Positions 8,706-16,734 of a stretch of 64,000 bases of DNA are shown piece after piece. The notes under the pieces were generated by a model. That model ran no database searches and had not been told where the DNA came from. It worked only from the letters and a program-made list of their open reading frames with translations. Made by a program: the position numbers and the translations under genes. Position 1 is the first letter of the stretch; each line of letters begins with the position of its first letter. Source of the stretch: Streptomyces sp. HUAS MG91. GTDB taxonomy: Bacteria > Actinomycetota > Actinomycetes > Streptomycetales > Streptomycetaceae. Location: positions 5,580,001-5,644,000 of the forward strand of contig NZ_CP159534.1 of the NCBI RefSeq assembly GCF_040529335.1. Reading direction: 5' to 3'.

Positions 8706-10090
8706 CCCTCGAATCCACGTTGCCGCACCCGGCACGGACACCGGAGACGGAGCCGAAGCCGCCGCCGCCCGCCCCCGGCGGCGCGCCGCTCGTCGGCCAC
8801 GCCTGGAACCTGCTGCGCGACCCGCTCGCCTTCCTCACCTCGCTGCGCGACGGCGGCGAGGTGGTGCGGATCAGGCTGGGGCCCAAGGCGGCCTTCGCGG
8901 TGAACTCCCCGGAACTCGTCGAACGGCTCCTGCGGAGCCCGGACTACCTGGTCGGCGGCGCCCTGTGGGACACCCTCGGGGTGCTCCTCGGCCAGGGCGT
9001 GGCGACCAGCAACGGACAGCGGCACCGGCGCCAGCGCCGGGCGCTGCAGCCCGCGTTCCGGCCGGACCGGATCGCCGAGTACGGCGCGCTGATGGCGGAG
9101 GAGGCGCAGCGTACCGCCGACGGGCTGCGCCCCGGGCAGACCGTCGACATCGCGGGCGAGATGTTCCGTACCGCGACCCGGACCGCGGCCCGCTCGCTGC
9201 TGTGCATCGAGGCGCTGGACGAGCGCGCCGAGCGGCTGTGCACGGCTCTCGGCACCGTTTTCGACGGGATGTACCGGCGGATGATTCTCTCCGTCGGGCC
9301 GTTCTACCGACTGCCACTTCCGGCCAATCGGCGATTCGCGCGGGCGTTGGCCGATTTGCATCGGCTGGTCGACGAGATCATCGCCGAACGACGGGACGCG
9401 ATGGCATCCGGAAGCAATGGGGAAGAGCTCCTCACCACATTGCTCAGGGCGCGCGACGAGAACGGCGAACTGGTCACCGAACAAGAGGTCCACGACCAAG
9501 TCATCGCACTGCTCGTCGCCGGTGGCGAGAATGTGGCGAAGACCCTGTCCTGGACCCTGCAACTTCTCGCCGAACACCCGGACCACGAAAGGCGGCTGTA
9601 CGAGGAAGTTGAATCCGTGACCGGTGGCCGGCCGGTCGCTTTCGGCGACCTGAAGAAACTCGCATATATGCGGAATCTCATCACCGAGTCGATGCGGATT
9701 CGTCCGGCGGCCTGGATATTCACCCGGGTCGCCGCCGTCGACACCGAGCTGGGCGGGTACCGGATCCCGGCCGGGACCGACATCTTCTACAGCCCGTACG
9801 CGATGCAGCGCGACCCGCGCTCCTTCGAGGACGCGCTGGACTTCGACCCCGACCGGTGGCTGCCGGAGCGCCGCACGCAGGCCGCGCAGACCGCGCACCA
9901 GCCCTTCGGCACCGGCAACCGCAAGTGCCCCGGCGATCACTACAGCATGACCGAACTGGCCCTGACCCTCGGCGCGCTGGTGGCCAAGTGGCGGTTCGTG
10001 CCCGTGCCGGAGACGGACTCGACCCCGCGGCTGGGCATCACGCTCCAGCCCAGGAAGGCCGTGCTGCGGGTGGAGGCGCGGACGCCCTAG
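8702..10090 (+). CDS. Cytochrome P450 CYP170A-type (epi-isozizaene to albaflavenone)
   Basis: A 462-residue soluble P450 with heme ligand loop FGTGNRKCPG near residue 405, the ExxR motif ESMR, and an I-helix AGGENVAKT in place of the usual AGxxT. CYP170A1 of S. coelicolor oxidises epi-isozizaene in two steps through albaflavenols to the antibiotic ketone albaflavenone. The same role is inferred here from position, length and coupling to the cyclase. CYP170A1 also has a reported moonlighting farnesene synthase activity; I did not establish whether that second active site is preserved here. Electron-transfer partners are not encoded nearby. Confidence 0.92.
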   Translation: MTLESTLPHPARTPETEPKPPPPAPGGAPLVGHAWNLLRDPLAFLTSLRDGGEVVRIRLGPKAAFAVNSPELVERLLRSPDYLVGGALWDTLGVLLGQGVATSNGQRHRRQRRALQPAFRPDRIAEYGALMAEEAQRTADGLRPGQTVDIAGEMFRTATRTAARSLLCIEALDERAERLCTALGTVFDGMYRRMILSVGPFYRLPLPANRRFARALADLHRLVDEIIAERRDAMASGSNGEELLTTLLRARDENGELVTEQEVHDQVIALLVAGGENVAKTLSWTLQLLAEHPDHERRLYEEVESVTGGRPVAFGDLKKLAYMRNLITESMRIRPAAWIFTRVAAVDTELGGYRIPAGTDIFYSPYAMQRDPRSFEDALDFDPDRWLPERRTQAAQTAHQPFGTGNRKCPGDHYSMTELALTLGALVAKWRFVPVPETDSTPRLGITLQPRKAVLRVEARTP

Positions 10091-11053
10091 CTAACCGGCC
10101 AGCCGTACCCGGAAGGTGCGGCGGAAGGCGTTCGGGGTCGTGCCGAGCACCTTCATGAACTGGTGGCGCATCGCCGCGGCGTTGCCGAACCCGGCGCGCC
10201 CGGCGATCGCGTCCACCGTCTGGTCCGTGCCCTCCAGCAACTCCTGCGCGAACAGCACCCGTTGGCGCAGCAGCCAGCGGTAGGGCGTGGTGCCCGTCTC
10301 CTGGAGGAAGCGGCGGGCGAAGGTGCGCGGCGACATGTGCGCCCGCGCCGCCAGCTCCTCCACGGTCACCGGGTCGGCCAGGTGCCGCTCCATCCAGGAC
10401 AGCACCTCGCCGACGGTGTCGCAGCGCGTCGCCGGCAGCGGCCGCTCCACGTACTGGGCCTGGCCGCCGTCGCGGTGCGGCGGGACGACCATGCGCCGCG
10501 CGATCGTGTTGGCCACCTCGGCGCCGTGCTCGGTGCGCACGATGTGCAGACAGGCGTCGATGCCCGCGGCGGTGCCGGCCGAGGTGATCACCGGGCCCTC
10601 GTCGACGTAGAGCACGTCCTGGTCGACGCGGGTGCGCGGGAACTGCCGGGCGAGCTGACGCGCGTACCGCCAGTGGACCGCGCAGCGGCGTCCGTCGAGC
10701 AGTCCCGCGGCGCCGAGCACGAACACGCCCGCGCAGAGGCTGAGCACGCGCGCTCCCCGGTCGACCGCCCGCCGCAGCGCGTCCAGGAGTTCCGGCGGGT
10801 AGGAGTCGAAGCGCCGTCCCGCCGAGGGGATCGCGATGAGGTCCGCCTCCTCCAGCCGTTCGAGGCCGTACGGGGTGGAGACGGTCATGCCGGGGACATG
10901 GGTGGTCAGGGACGGGCTCTCGGCGGAGACCACCGCGAAGTCGTACACGGGCAGCCCCGCGTCACCGCGGTCGAGCCCGAACACCTCGCAGGCGACGCCG
11001 AGTTCGAAGGGATGCACACCGTCGAGCAGCACTGCGGCCACGTTCTTCAGCAT
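10091..11053 (-). CDS. GlxA-type AraC regulator with DJ-1/PfpI domain (NrdS-like)
   Basis: About 320 residues from ATG 11053. The N-terminal part is a DJ-1/PfpI-like domain with the elbow SLCAGVFVLG, common in GlxA-type regulators. The C-terminal part is an AraC HTH (TVEELAARAHMSPRTFARRFLQE, then DAIAGRAGFGNAAAMRHQF). In S. coelicolor the ribonucleotide reductase operon is nrdABS, with nrdS encoding an AraC-like protein between nrdB and CYP170A1. This gene sits next to CYP170A with the same orientation as nrdAB, so it is probably the NrdS orthologue. Here a methyltransferase and a small opposite-strand gene separate it from nrdB. GTG 11059 is an alternative start. Confidence 0.8.
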   Translation of the reverse strand: MLKNVAAVLLDGVHPFELGVACEVFGLDRGDAGLPVYDFAVVSAESPSLTTHVPGMTVSTPYGLERLEEADLIAIPSAGRRFDSYPPELLDALRRAVDRGARVLSLCAGVFVLGAAGLLDGRRCAVHWRYARQLARQFPRTRVDQDVLYVDEGPVITSAGTAAGIDACLHIVRTEHGAEVANTIARRMVVPPHRDGGQAQYVERPLPATRCDTVGEVLSWMERHLADPVTVEELAARAHMSPRTFARRFLQETGTTPYRWLLRQRVLFAQELLEGTDQTVDAIAGRAGFGNAAAMRHQFMKVLGTTPNAFRRTFRVRLAG

Positions 11054-11146
11054 GTTCACCAGTGTGCCGCAGAGTTGGCAGGAATTCACGGTCTGATGAC
11101 AGTCCTGCCACTGCCGCGGGGGTCGCGGCGGCGCCAGAGTAGAGGC

Positions 11147-11317
11147 ATGAACACAGCGATGAACTACCTGACCGTCCTCTTCGTCTTCCTGCTCCTGGCC
11201 GGTCCCTCCCTGTACGGGATCGCCCGCGACCGGCGCATCGACCGCGAGATCCGGGCCGCCCGCGAGGCCCGCGAGACCGAGGAGCGGCGGCGCTCGCGCT
11301 ACGCGGCCGCCGCCTGA
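11147..11317 (+). CDS. Small single-span membrane protein
   Basis: A 56-residue protein starting at ATG 11147 after AGAGG (11141-11145). Residues 5-25 are one strongly hydrophobic helix (NYLTVLFVFLLLAGPSLYG). The rest is a highly charged Arg/Glu-rich helix ending in alanines. It resembles the many small, uncharacterised membrane proteins of Streptomyces. It is divergent from the AraC-type gene, and its 3' end overlaps the methyltransferase 3' end by 19 bp tail to tail. No function can be assigned. Confidence 0.6.
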   Translation: MNTAMNYLTVLFVFLLLAGPSLYGIARDRRIDREIRAAREARETEERRRSRYAAAA

Positions 11318-12135
11318 TCCGGCCGCCGTCCGAAGGCCAGCAGATGCGAACTCGCCACCGTCAGCTCGGGATGCGGCTCGGCCAGCCGGGCCGCCGCCAG
11401 AGCGGACCTGAACAGGTCGGAGTCCGGAGCGGGCCGCCGGCCGGTGGCCCGCTCGACGGCCTTCAGGGCGCCGTCGCCGGGTCCCTCCACGCCGTACACC
11501 CGCACATCGGCGAGGCCCGCCGCCCCCAGCTCGTCCGCCAGCTGCCCGGTGTCGTGGAAGTAGGCGTGGGTGAAGTGCTCGCCCTCGTTGCGCCCGGTGG
11601 CCACGACCCGTCCGACCCGCTCCGGCAGCCCGTCCCGGTGCAGCCGCCCGTGCCCCATGTGGTCGAAGACCGGCGCGAACCGCTGGATCCCGGCCGCGAC
11701 CACCGGTCCGCCCGGCTTCACGACCCGCAGCGCCTGCGCCAACGCCCGCTCACGGTCCGACAGTTCGGGCAGGTGGTAGAGCGGGCCGAGGAGCAGCACG
11801 ACGTCGTAGGAGGAGTCGGCCGCGGTCAGCGCCCGCGCGTCCCCCACCTCGACCGTGTACGCCGCGCTCGCCTCCCGCGCCTGCGCCACGTGCCGCTCGA
11901 CCGGGTCGACGAGATGCACCCGGTACCCGTCCTCCGCCAGCCACCGCGCGTGCACGCCGGGCCCGCCGCCCACGTCCAGGACGGACGCGGGGGCGGGCGG
12001 CAGATGGCGCCGCAGCAGCTCCTGGGTGCGGACGAGTTCGAGAACCCCGCACGCGGAGCCCGCGAGCCGGCTCTGTTCGTCGTAGCCGTCGGAGTAGAAC
12101 TCCGCTATCTCCCGCGCCAGTTGAGGTGTCGTCAT
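11299..12135 (-). CDS. Class I SAM-dependent methyltransferase
   Basis: 278 residues with a Rossmann-type methyltransferase core. Motif I is VLDVGGGPGVHA near residue 52, the acidic loop is HLVDP, the motif II region is VGDARAL, and motif IV is YDVVLLLGPLYHL. The family covers small-molecule and ubiquinone/menaquinone-type methyltransferases, and the substrate is unknown. It lies 59 bp downstream of nrdB on the same strand and could be read through from that operon, occupying the position expected for nrdS. Its 3' end overlaps the small + strand gene. Confidence 0.8.
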   Translation of the reverse strand: MTTPQLAREIAEFYSDGYDEQSRLAGSACGVLELVRTQELLRRHLPPAPASVLDVGGGPGVHARWLAEDGYRVHLVDPVERHVAQAREASAAYTVEVGDARALTAADSSYDVVLLLGPLYHLPELSDRERALAQALRVVKPGGPVVAAGIQRFAPVFDHMGHGRLHRDGLPERVGRVVATGRNEGEHFTHAYFHDTGQLADELGAAGLADVRVYGVEGPGDGALKAVERATGRRPAPDSDLFRSALAAARLAEPHPELTVASSHLLAFGRRPDQAAAA

Positions 12136-12194
12136 GCACCGAGTCTGCCGACGCGAGGAGAGCGGGTCACATCAGTTTCCCGGCGGGCGCCGGA

Positions 12195-13214
12195 TCAGAA
12201 GTCCTCGTCGAAGCCGACCGAACCCTCGACCGCGACCTGGTACGCGGACGGGCGGCGCTCGAAGAAGTTGGTCAGTTCCTGGACGCCCTGCAGCTCCATG
12301 AAGGAGAACGGGTTCTCCGAGCCGTAGACCGGCGCGAAGCCGAGGCGCTGGAGGCGCTGGTCGGCGACGCACTCCAGGTACTGGCGCATCGAGTCGGTGT
12401 TCATGCCCGGCAGGCCCTCACCGCACAGGTCGCGGCCGAACTGCAGCTCCGCGTCGACCGCCTCCCGCAGCATGTCGGTGACCTGCTGCTCCAGCGCGTC
12501 GTCGAAGAGGTCCGGCTCCTCCTTGCGGACGGTGTCGACCACGTCGAAGGCGAACGACATATGCATCGTCTCGTCCCGGAACACCCAGTTGGTGCCGGTG
12601 GCCAGGCCGTGCAGCAGGCCCCGGCTGCGGAACCAGTAGACGTACGCGAAGGCACCGTAGAAGAACAGGCCCTCGATGCACGCGGCGAAGCAGATCAGGT
12701 TGAGCAGGAAGCGGCGGCGGTCCGCCTTGGACTCCAGGCGGTCCAGCTTCTCCACCGAGTCCATCCACTTGAAGCAGAACTCGGCCTTCTCCCGGATGGA
12801 CGGGATGTTCTCCACCGCGGCGAACGCCGCCGTCCGGTCCTCCGGGTCGGGGAGGTAGGTGTCGAGCAGCGTCAGATAGAACTGGACGTGCACGGCCTCC
12901 TCGAAGAGCTGGCGCGAGAGGTACAGCCGCGCCTCGGGGGAGTTGATGTGCTTGTACAGCGTGAGGACGAGGTTGTTCGCGACGATCGAGTCGCCCGTCG
13001 CGAAGAACGCGACGAGACGGCCGATCATGTGCTGCTCGCCGGGGCTGAGCTTCGCGAGGTCGGCGACGTCCGAGTGGAGGTCGACCTCCTCGACGGTCCA
13101 GGTGTTCTTGATCGCGTCGCGGTAGCGCTCGTAGAAGTCCGGGTAGCGCATCGGGCGCAGGGTCAGTTCGAAGCCCGGGTCGAGCAGGTTCTTCTCGGGA
13201 GTGGTGTCGGTCAT
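12195..13214 (-). CDS. nrdB: Ribonucleoside-diphosphate reductase class Ia, small subunit
   Basis: The 339-residue R2 subunit houses the diiron-tyrosyl radical cofactor. Visible ligands and radical site are FEEAVHVQFY, where E-x2-H is followed four residues later by the radical tyrosine, and DETMHMSF for the second carboxylate/histidine pair. The ATG at 13214 overlaps the last base of the nrdA stop (TAATG), so translation is coupled. Long antisense frames over this gene are GC-bias artefacts. Expression should follow the cobalamin riboswitch upstream of nrdA. Confidence 0.96.
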   Translation of the reverse strand: MTDTTPEKNLLDPGFELTLRPMRYPDFYERYRDAIKNTWTVEEVDLHSDVADLAKLSPGEQHMIGRLVAFFATGDSIVANNLVLTLYKHINSPEARLYLSRQLFEEAVHVQFYLTLLDTYLPDPEDRTAAFAAVENIPSIREKAEFCFKWMDSVEKLDRLESKADRRRFLLNLICFAACIEGLFFYGAFAYVYWFRSRGLLHGLATGTNWVFRDETMHMSFAFDVVDTVRKEEPDLFDDALEQQVTDMLREAVDAELQFGRDLCGEGLPGMNTDSMRQYLECVADQRLQRLGFAPVYGSENPFSFMELQGVQELTNFFERRPSAYQVAVEGSVGFDEDF

Positions 13215-15562
13215 TACTGGCAGGCCTCGCAGGACTCGGGGTTTTCCAGGGAGCAGGCGACCGCGTCGGGATCGGCCACCTGTACGGGGACGGTGGCGCG
13301 GCCGGCCGCGCGGGCGATGCGCGTCGCGGGGCGCGAGCGCAGGTAGTACGTCGTCTTCAGGCCCGACTTCCAGGCGTACGCGTACATCGAGGAGAGCTTG
13401 CCGATGGTCGGCGTCTCCAGGAACAGGTTCAGGGACTGGGCCTGGTCGAGGAAGGCGGTACGGGCGGCCGCCATGTCGATGAGACCGCGCTGCGGGATCT
13501 CCCACGCCGTGCGGTACAGCGCGCGGACCTCCTCGGGCACCCAGGTGAAGCCCTGCACCGAGCCGTTGGACTCGCGCAGCGCCTCACGGGTCTGCGCGTC
13601 CCACACGCCGAGCGCCTTCAGCTCGTCCACCAGGTACGAGTTGACCTGGAGGAACTCGCCCGACAGCGTCTCGCGCTTGAACAGGTTGGAGACCTGCGGC
13701 TCGATGCACTCGTAGACCCCGGCGATCGAGGCGATCGTGGCCGTCGGGGCGATGGCGAGCAGCAGCGAGTTGCGCATGCCCGTCGAGGCGATACGTTCCC
13801 GCAGCGCGGCCCAGCGCTCCGGCCAGGTGAACTCGACGCCGTAGTGGTCGGGGTGCAGCACGCCGCGCGCGGTCCGGGTCTTCTCCCACGCGGGGAGCGG
13901 GCCGTTGCGCTCGGCGAGGTCCGCCGACGCCTCGTACGCGGCGAGCATGATCCGCTCCTGGAGCCGCGTGGAGAGCGCCTTGGCCTCGGGGGAGTCGAAC
14001 GGCAGGCGCAGCTTGAAGAAGACGTCCTGGAGGCCCATCGCGCCCAGGCCCACCGGGCGCCAGCGGGCGTTGGAGCGGCCGGCCTGCTCGGTCGGGTAGA
14101 AGTTGATGTCGACGACGCGGTCGAGGAACGTGACGGCCGTGCGGACGGTCTCGTCCAGCCGCTCCCAGTCGATGTCGCCGTTCGCCACGAACGAGCCGAG
14201 GTTGACCGAGCCCAGGTTGCAGACGGCCGTTTCCCCGTCGTCCGTCACCTCCAGGATCTCCGTGCACAGGTTCGAGGAGTGGACCGTGTGGCCGGGCTCC
14301 GCCGTCTGGTTGGCGGTGCGGTTGGCGGCGTCCTTGAAGGTCATCCAGCCGTTGCCGGTCTGCGCGAGAGTGCGCATCATGCGGCCGTACAGGTCGCGCG
14401 CGGGGATGGTCTTGAGCGCCTTCCCCTCGGCCTCGGCCTTGCGGTACGCGGCGTCGAAGTCGTCGCCCCACAGGTCGACCAGCTCGGGCACGTCTGCCGG
14501 CGAGAACAGCGACCAGGGCCGGTCGGCGTCGACCCGGCGCATGAACTCGTCCGGGATCCAGTGCGCCAGGTTCAGGTTGTGCGTGCGCCGCGCGTCCTCG
14601 CCGGTGTTGTCGCGCAGTTCCAGGAACTCCTCGATGTCGGAGTGCCAGGTCTCCAGGTAGACGGCGGCCGCGCCCTTGCGGCGCCCGCCCTGGTTCACGG
14701 CGGCGACCGACGCGTCGAGGGTCTTCAGGAACGGCACGATGCCGTTGGAGTGCCCGTTCGTGCCGCGGATCAGCGAGCCGCGCGAGCGGATGCGCGAGTA
14801 CGACAGGCCGATGCCACCCGCGTGCTTGGAGAGCCGCGCCACCTGGTGGTAGCGGTCGTAGATCGAGTCCAGCTCGTCCAGCGGCGAGTCGAGCAGGTAG
14901 CAGCTCGACATCTGCGGGTGGCGGGTGCCGGAGTTGAAGAGCGTGGGGGAGGAGGGCAGGTAGTCGAGGCGGCTCATCAGGCCGTACAGCGCGGCGACCT
15001 CGTCGAGCGCGCGCGTCGAGTCGTCCTCGGCGAGACCGGCCGCGACCCGCAGCATGAAGTGCTGGGGCGTCTCGATCACCTTGCGGGTGATCGGGTGGCG
15101 CAGCAGGTAGCGGCTGAAGACGGTGCGCAGGCCGAAGTAGCCGAAGCGGTCGTCGGCGGCCCGGTCCACCAGCGCGTCGAGCCGCGCGGCGTGCACGCGG
15201 ACGAACTCGGCGGTGCGGTCCGCGATCAGGCCCTCGCGGTGACCGACGGCGATCGCCCCGGTGAACGACGTCACGCCCTGCGAGGCGGCCTCGGCGGCGA
15301 TGGAGAGGGTGAGCAGCCGCGCGGCGAGCCGGGAGTAGACGGGGTCCTCGGAGATCAGCCCGGCCGCGGCCTCGGTGGCCAGTTCGCGCAGCTCGGCCTC
15401 GTCGGCCCGCGCGCTGCGACCGCGCAACGCGGCGGCGGCGACCCGGCCGGGATCCGCGGCGGGCAGATCGGCGGTCAGCTCGGTCAGGGTGCGCAGCAAC
15501 GCGGTACCGGGGGCATCCGCCTCGGCCACGACTGAGGCAGGATCAGCGGGCGCGATGGTCAC
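13214..15562 (-). CDS. nrdA: Ribonucleoside-diphosphate reductase class Ia, large subunit
   Basis: The 782-residue R1 subunit reduces ribonucleotides to deoxyribonucleotides. Active-site pieces are MSSCYLLDSP and CNLGSVNLG (the redox cysteine pair), SSNLCTEILEV (the thiyl-radical loop N-x-C-x-E) and the C-terminal shuttle cysteines CEAC at the extreme end. The N-terminus (residues 1-90) shows no clear ATP-cone signature (V-x-KRDG), so overall-activity control by dATP may be absent or altered. Start GTG 15562 follows GGAGAG. In Streptomyces this aerobic enzyme is dispensable when the B12-dependent class II enzyme works, which explains the riboswitch upstream. Confidence 0.97.
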   Translation of the reverse strand: MTIAPADPASVVAEADAPGTALLRTLTELTADLPAADPGRVAAAALRGRSARADEAELRELATEAAAGLISEDPVYSRLAARLLTLSIAAEAASQGVTSFTGAIAVGHREGLIADRTAEFVRVHAARLDALVDRAADDRFGYFGLRTVFSRYLLRHPITRKVIETPQHFMLRVAAGLAEDDSTRALDEVAALYGLMSRLDYLPSSPTLFNSGTRHPQMSSCYLLDSPLDELDSIYDRYHQVARLSKHAGGIGLSYSRIRSRGSLIRGTNGHSNGIVPFLKTLDASVAAVNQGGRRKGAAAVYLETWHSDIEEFLELRDNTGEDARRTHNLNLAHWIPDEFMRRVDADRPWSLFSPADVPELVDLWGDDFDAAYRKAEAEGKALKTIPARDLYGRMMRTLAQTGNGWMTFKDAANRTANQTAEPGHTVHSSNLCTEILEVTDDGETAVCNLGSVNLGSFVANGDIDWERLDETVRTAVTFLDRVVDINFYPTEQAGRSNARWRPVGLGAMGLQDVFFKLRLPFDSPEAKALSTRLQERIMLAAYEASADLAERNGPLPAWEKTRTARGVLHPDHYGVEFTWPERWAALRERIASTGMRNSLLLAIAPTATIASIAGVYECIEPQVSNLFKRETLSGEFLQVNSYLVDELKALGVWDAQTREALRESNGSVQGFTWVPEEVRALYRTAWEIPQRGLIDMAAARTAFLDQAQSLNLFLETPTIGKLSSMYAYAWKSGLKTTYYLRSRPATRIARAAGRATVPVQVADPDAVACSLENPESCEACQ

Positions 15563-15672
15563 GGTGGGGCTCTCCCTCGCTCGGCTCGGGGCCCGCGGGG
15601 AGACAGTGGCAGGGGCCCGCGCACGGCAGGGCCCGCGTCACCGGCCCATTCCACGAGGCCCGGACGTCGTCG

Positions 15673-15698
15673 ACACCCGGACCGGCCGGCCCGGGTGT
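15673..15698 (-). terminator. Hairpin in the riboswitch expression platform of nrdA
   Basis: ACACCCGG (15673-15680) is complementary to CCGGGTGT (15691-15698). The hairpin lies between the cobalamin aptamer and the nrdA start on the minus strand. It could act as the conditional terminator or sequester downstream signals when adenosylcobalamin is bound. Confidence 0.5.
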
Positions 15699-15835
15699 GC
15701 CGTCGGCAGGTCTTCGGACTCACGTGGGCGCCTCTACGAGGCTTACGTTCACCGTTGCGGGACAGTTCCGGATTTGCACCGGATTCCCCTGCGCTGACAG
15801 CGAGAGCGAGCATACATGTTGTGCCGGGTGTTCGC
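15699..15835 (-). promoter_or_regulatory. Cobalamin (AdoCbl) riboswitch upstream of nrdAB
   Basis: On the minus strand the conserved B12-aptamer blocks appear in order: GGGGAATCCGGTG and CAAATCCGGAACTG, then TCCCGCAACGGTGA, then AGTCCGAAGACCTGCCG (the B12 box, about 15704-15720). The aptamer ends about 140 bp before the nrdA start. In S. coelicolor the nrdABS operon is repressed by coenzyme B12 through such a riboswitch, so aerobic class Ia reductase is turned off when B12 supports the class II enzyme. Boundaries are approximate. Confidence 0.93.
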
Positions 15836-15900
15836 GGCAGCCCCACATCTTGTGTCGGCTAAGGTCTCGCAGTGTGGGCGATCAGGGGGAGAGTGGTGCC

Positions 15901-16731
15901 ATGCGCGGGTGGTGGACGGTGGCCGTGGTGCCGGTCCTGGCGGGCCTTCTGGCCGGGTGCGGCGCCGCGCGGGAGGAGGGTTCCGAGGGGGCCGCGGCGC
16001 AGCGGCCCGCGGCCGGCGGGACCGCGTCCGCCACGCCGACGCGCCCGGAACCGGCCCGTCCGGAGGTGGCCCTCCCGACCGGCCCGGCTACCGCGCCCGG
16101 GCTCGACGCCACCGCGCCGGCGGGGCGCACCTTCAGCGCCGGGAGGCTGCACGCGACCCTGCTCCCCGAGTCCGCCTTCGGCCGTGGCCTGGAGCGCGGC
16201 GAGGTGCACACGATGCCGTTCGAGTCCACCCGCGAGCAGCGGCGCGCCCGGTGGTCGTACTGCCTGGACAGCGGGGCGGACCCGGCGTGGCTCGGCCCGG
16301 ACGCCTACCGCGGCACGACGGCCTCCGCCAACGCCTCCTGGGTCGACCGCGGGCACGCGCCGCCCCGCGGCCACATCGTCGTCACCCAGTCCCTGGTGTC
16401 GCTCAGGCCCGATGCCGCCCGCGCACTGCACCGGGTCGAACAGGACATCCTGCGCCACTGCCCGGAGTTCGCCTCCGACATGGAGGCGGGCACGGCCACC
16501 GAGCGCTATCGCGCCGAGCCGCTGGCAGGGCTCGGCGACGAGGCGTACCTGGAGGTCCAGGACATCGACTACGAGGGCGACACCACGACCACGTACACCG
16601 CCCACGTCCGCGTCGGCGGCGTCCTCGTCCGGGTGACCAGCGGCGAGGGCGCCGACCGGGACGCGACCGTGGGCTGGGCCGCGCGGCTCGCGCGGGAGGT
16701 GGGCGGCGGGCTGTACGGGGTGGGGCCGTGA
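15901..16731 (+). CDS. Secreted lipoprotein of unknown function
   Basis: The 276-residue product starts at ATG 15901 behind GGGGGAGAG. A short signal sequence ends in lipobox LAGC with Cys20, so it should be lipid-anchored outside the membrane. A low-complexity Ala/Pro/Thr/Glu linker (residues about 25-75) precedes a folded domain containing two well-spaced cysteines (SYCLDSG, RHCPEF). The domain pattern resembles Streptomyces sensor- or PknH-like extracellular lipoproteins, but no specific family can be named. It diverges from nrdA across the riboswitch region and converges on the nucleoside hydrolase, with only 3 bp between stops. Confidence 0.75.
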   Translation: MRGWWTVAVVPVLAGLLAGCGAAREEGSEGAAAQRPAAGGTASATPTRPEPARPEVALPTGPATAPGLDATAPAGRTFSAGRLHATLLPESAFGRGLERGEVHTMPFESTREQRRARWSYCLDSGADPAWLGPDAYRGTTASANASWVDRGHAPPRGHIVVTQSLVSLRPDAARALHRVEQDILRHCPEFASDMEAGTATERYRAEPLAGLGDEAYLEVQDIDYEGDTTTTYTAHVRVGGVLVRVTSGEGADRDATVGWAARLAREVGGGLYGVGP

Positions 16732-16734
16732 CGC

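Noticed and set aside
8702..10090. Claim of moonlighting terpene synthase activity in the P450
   Set aside because: Known for S. coelicolor CYP170A1, but I could not identify the required second active-site motifs with confidence here.
12126..13346. 406-codon plus-strand frame opposite nrdB
   Set aside because: Shadow of nrdB; no domain and a composition typical of antisense frames.
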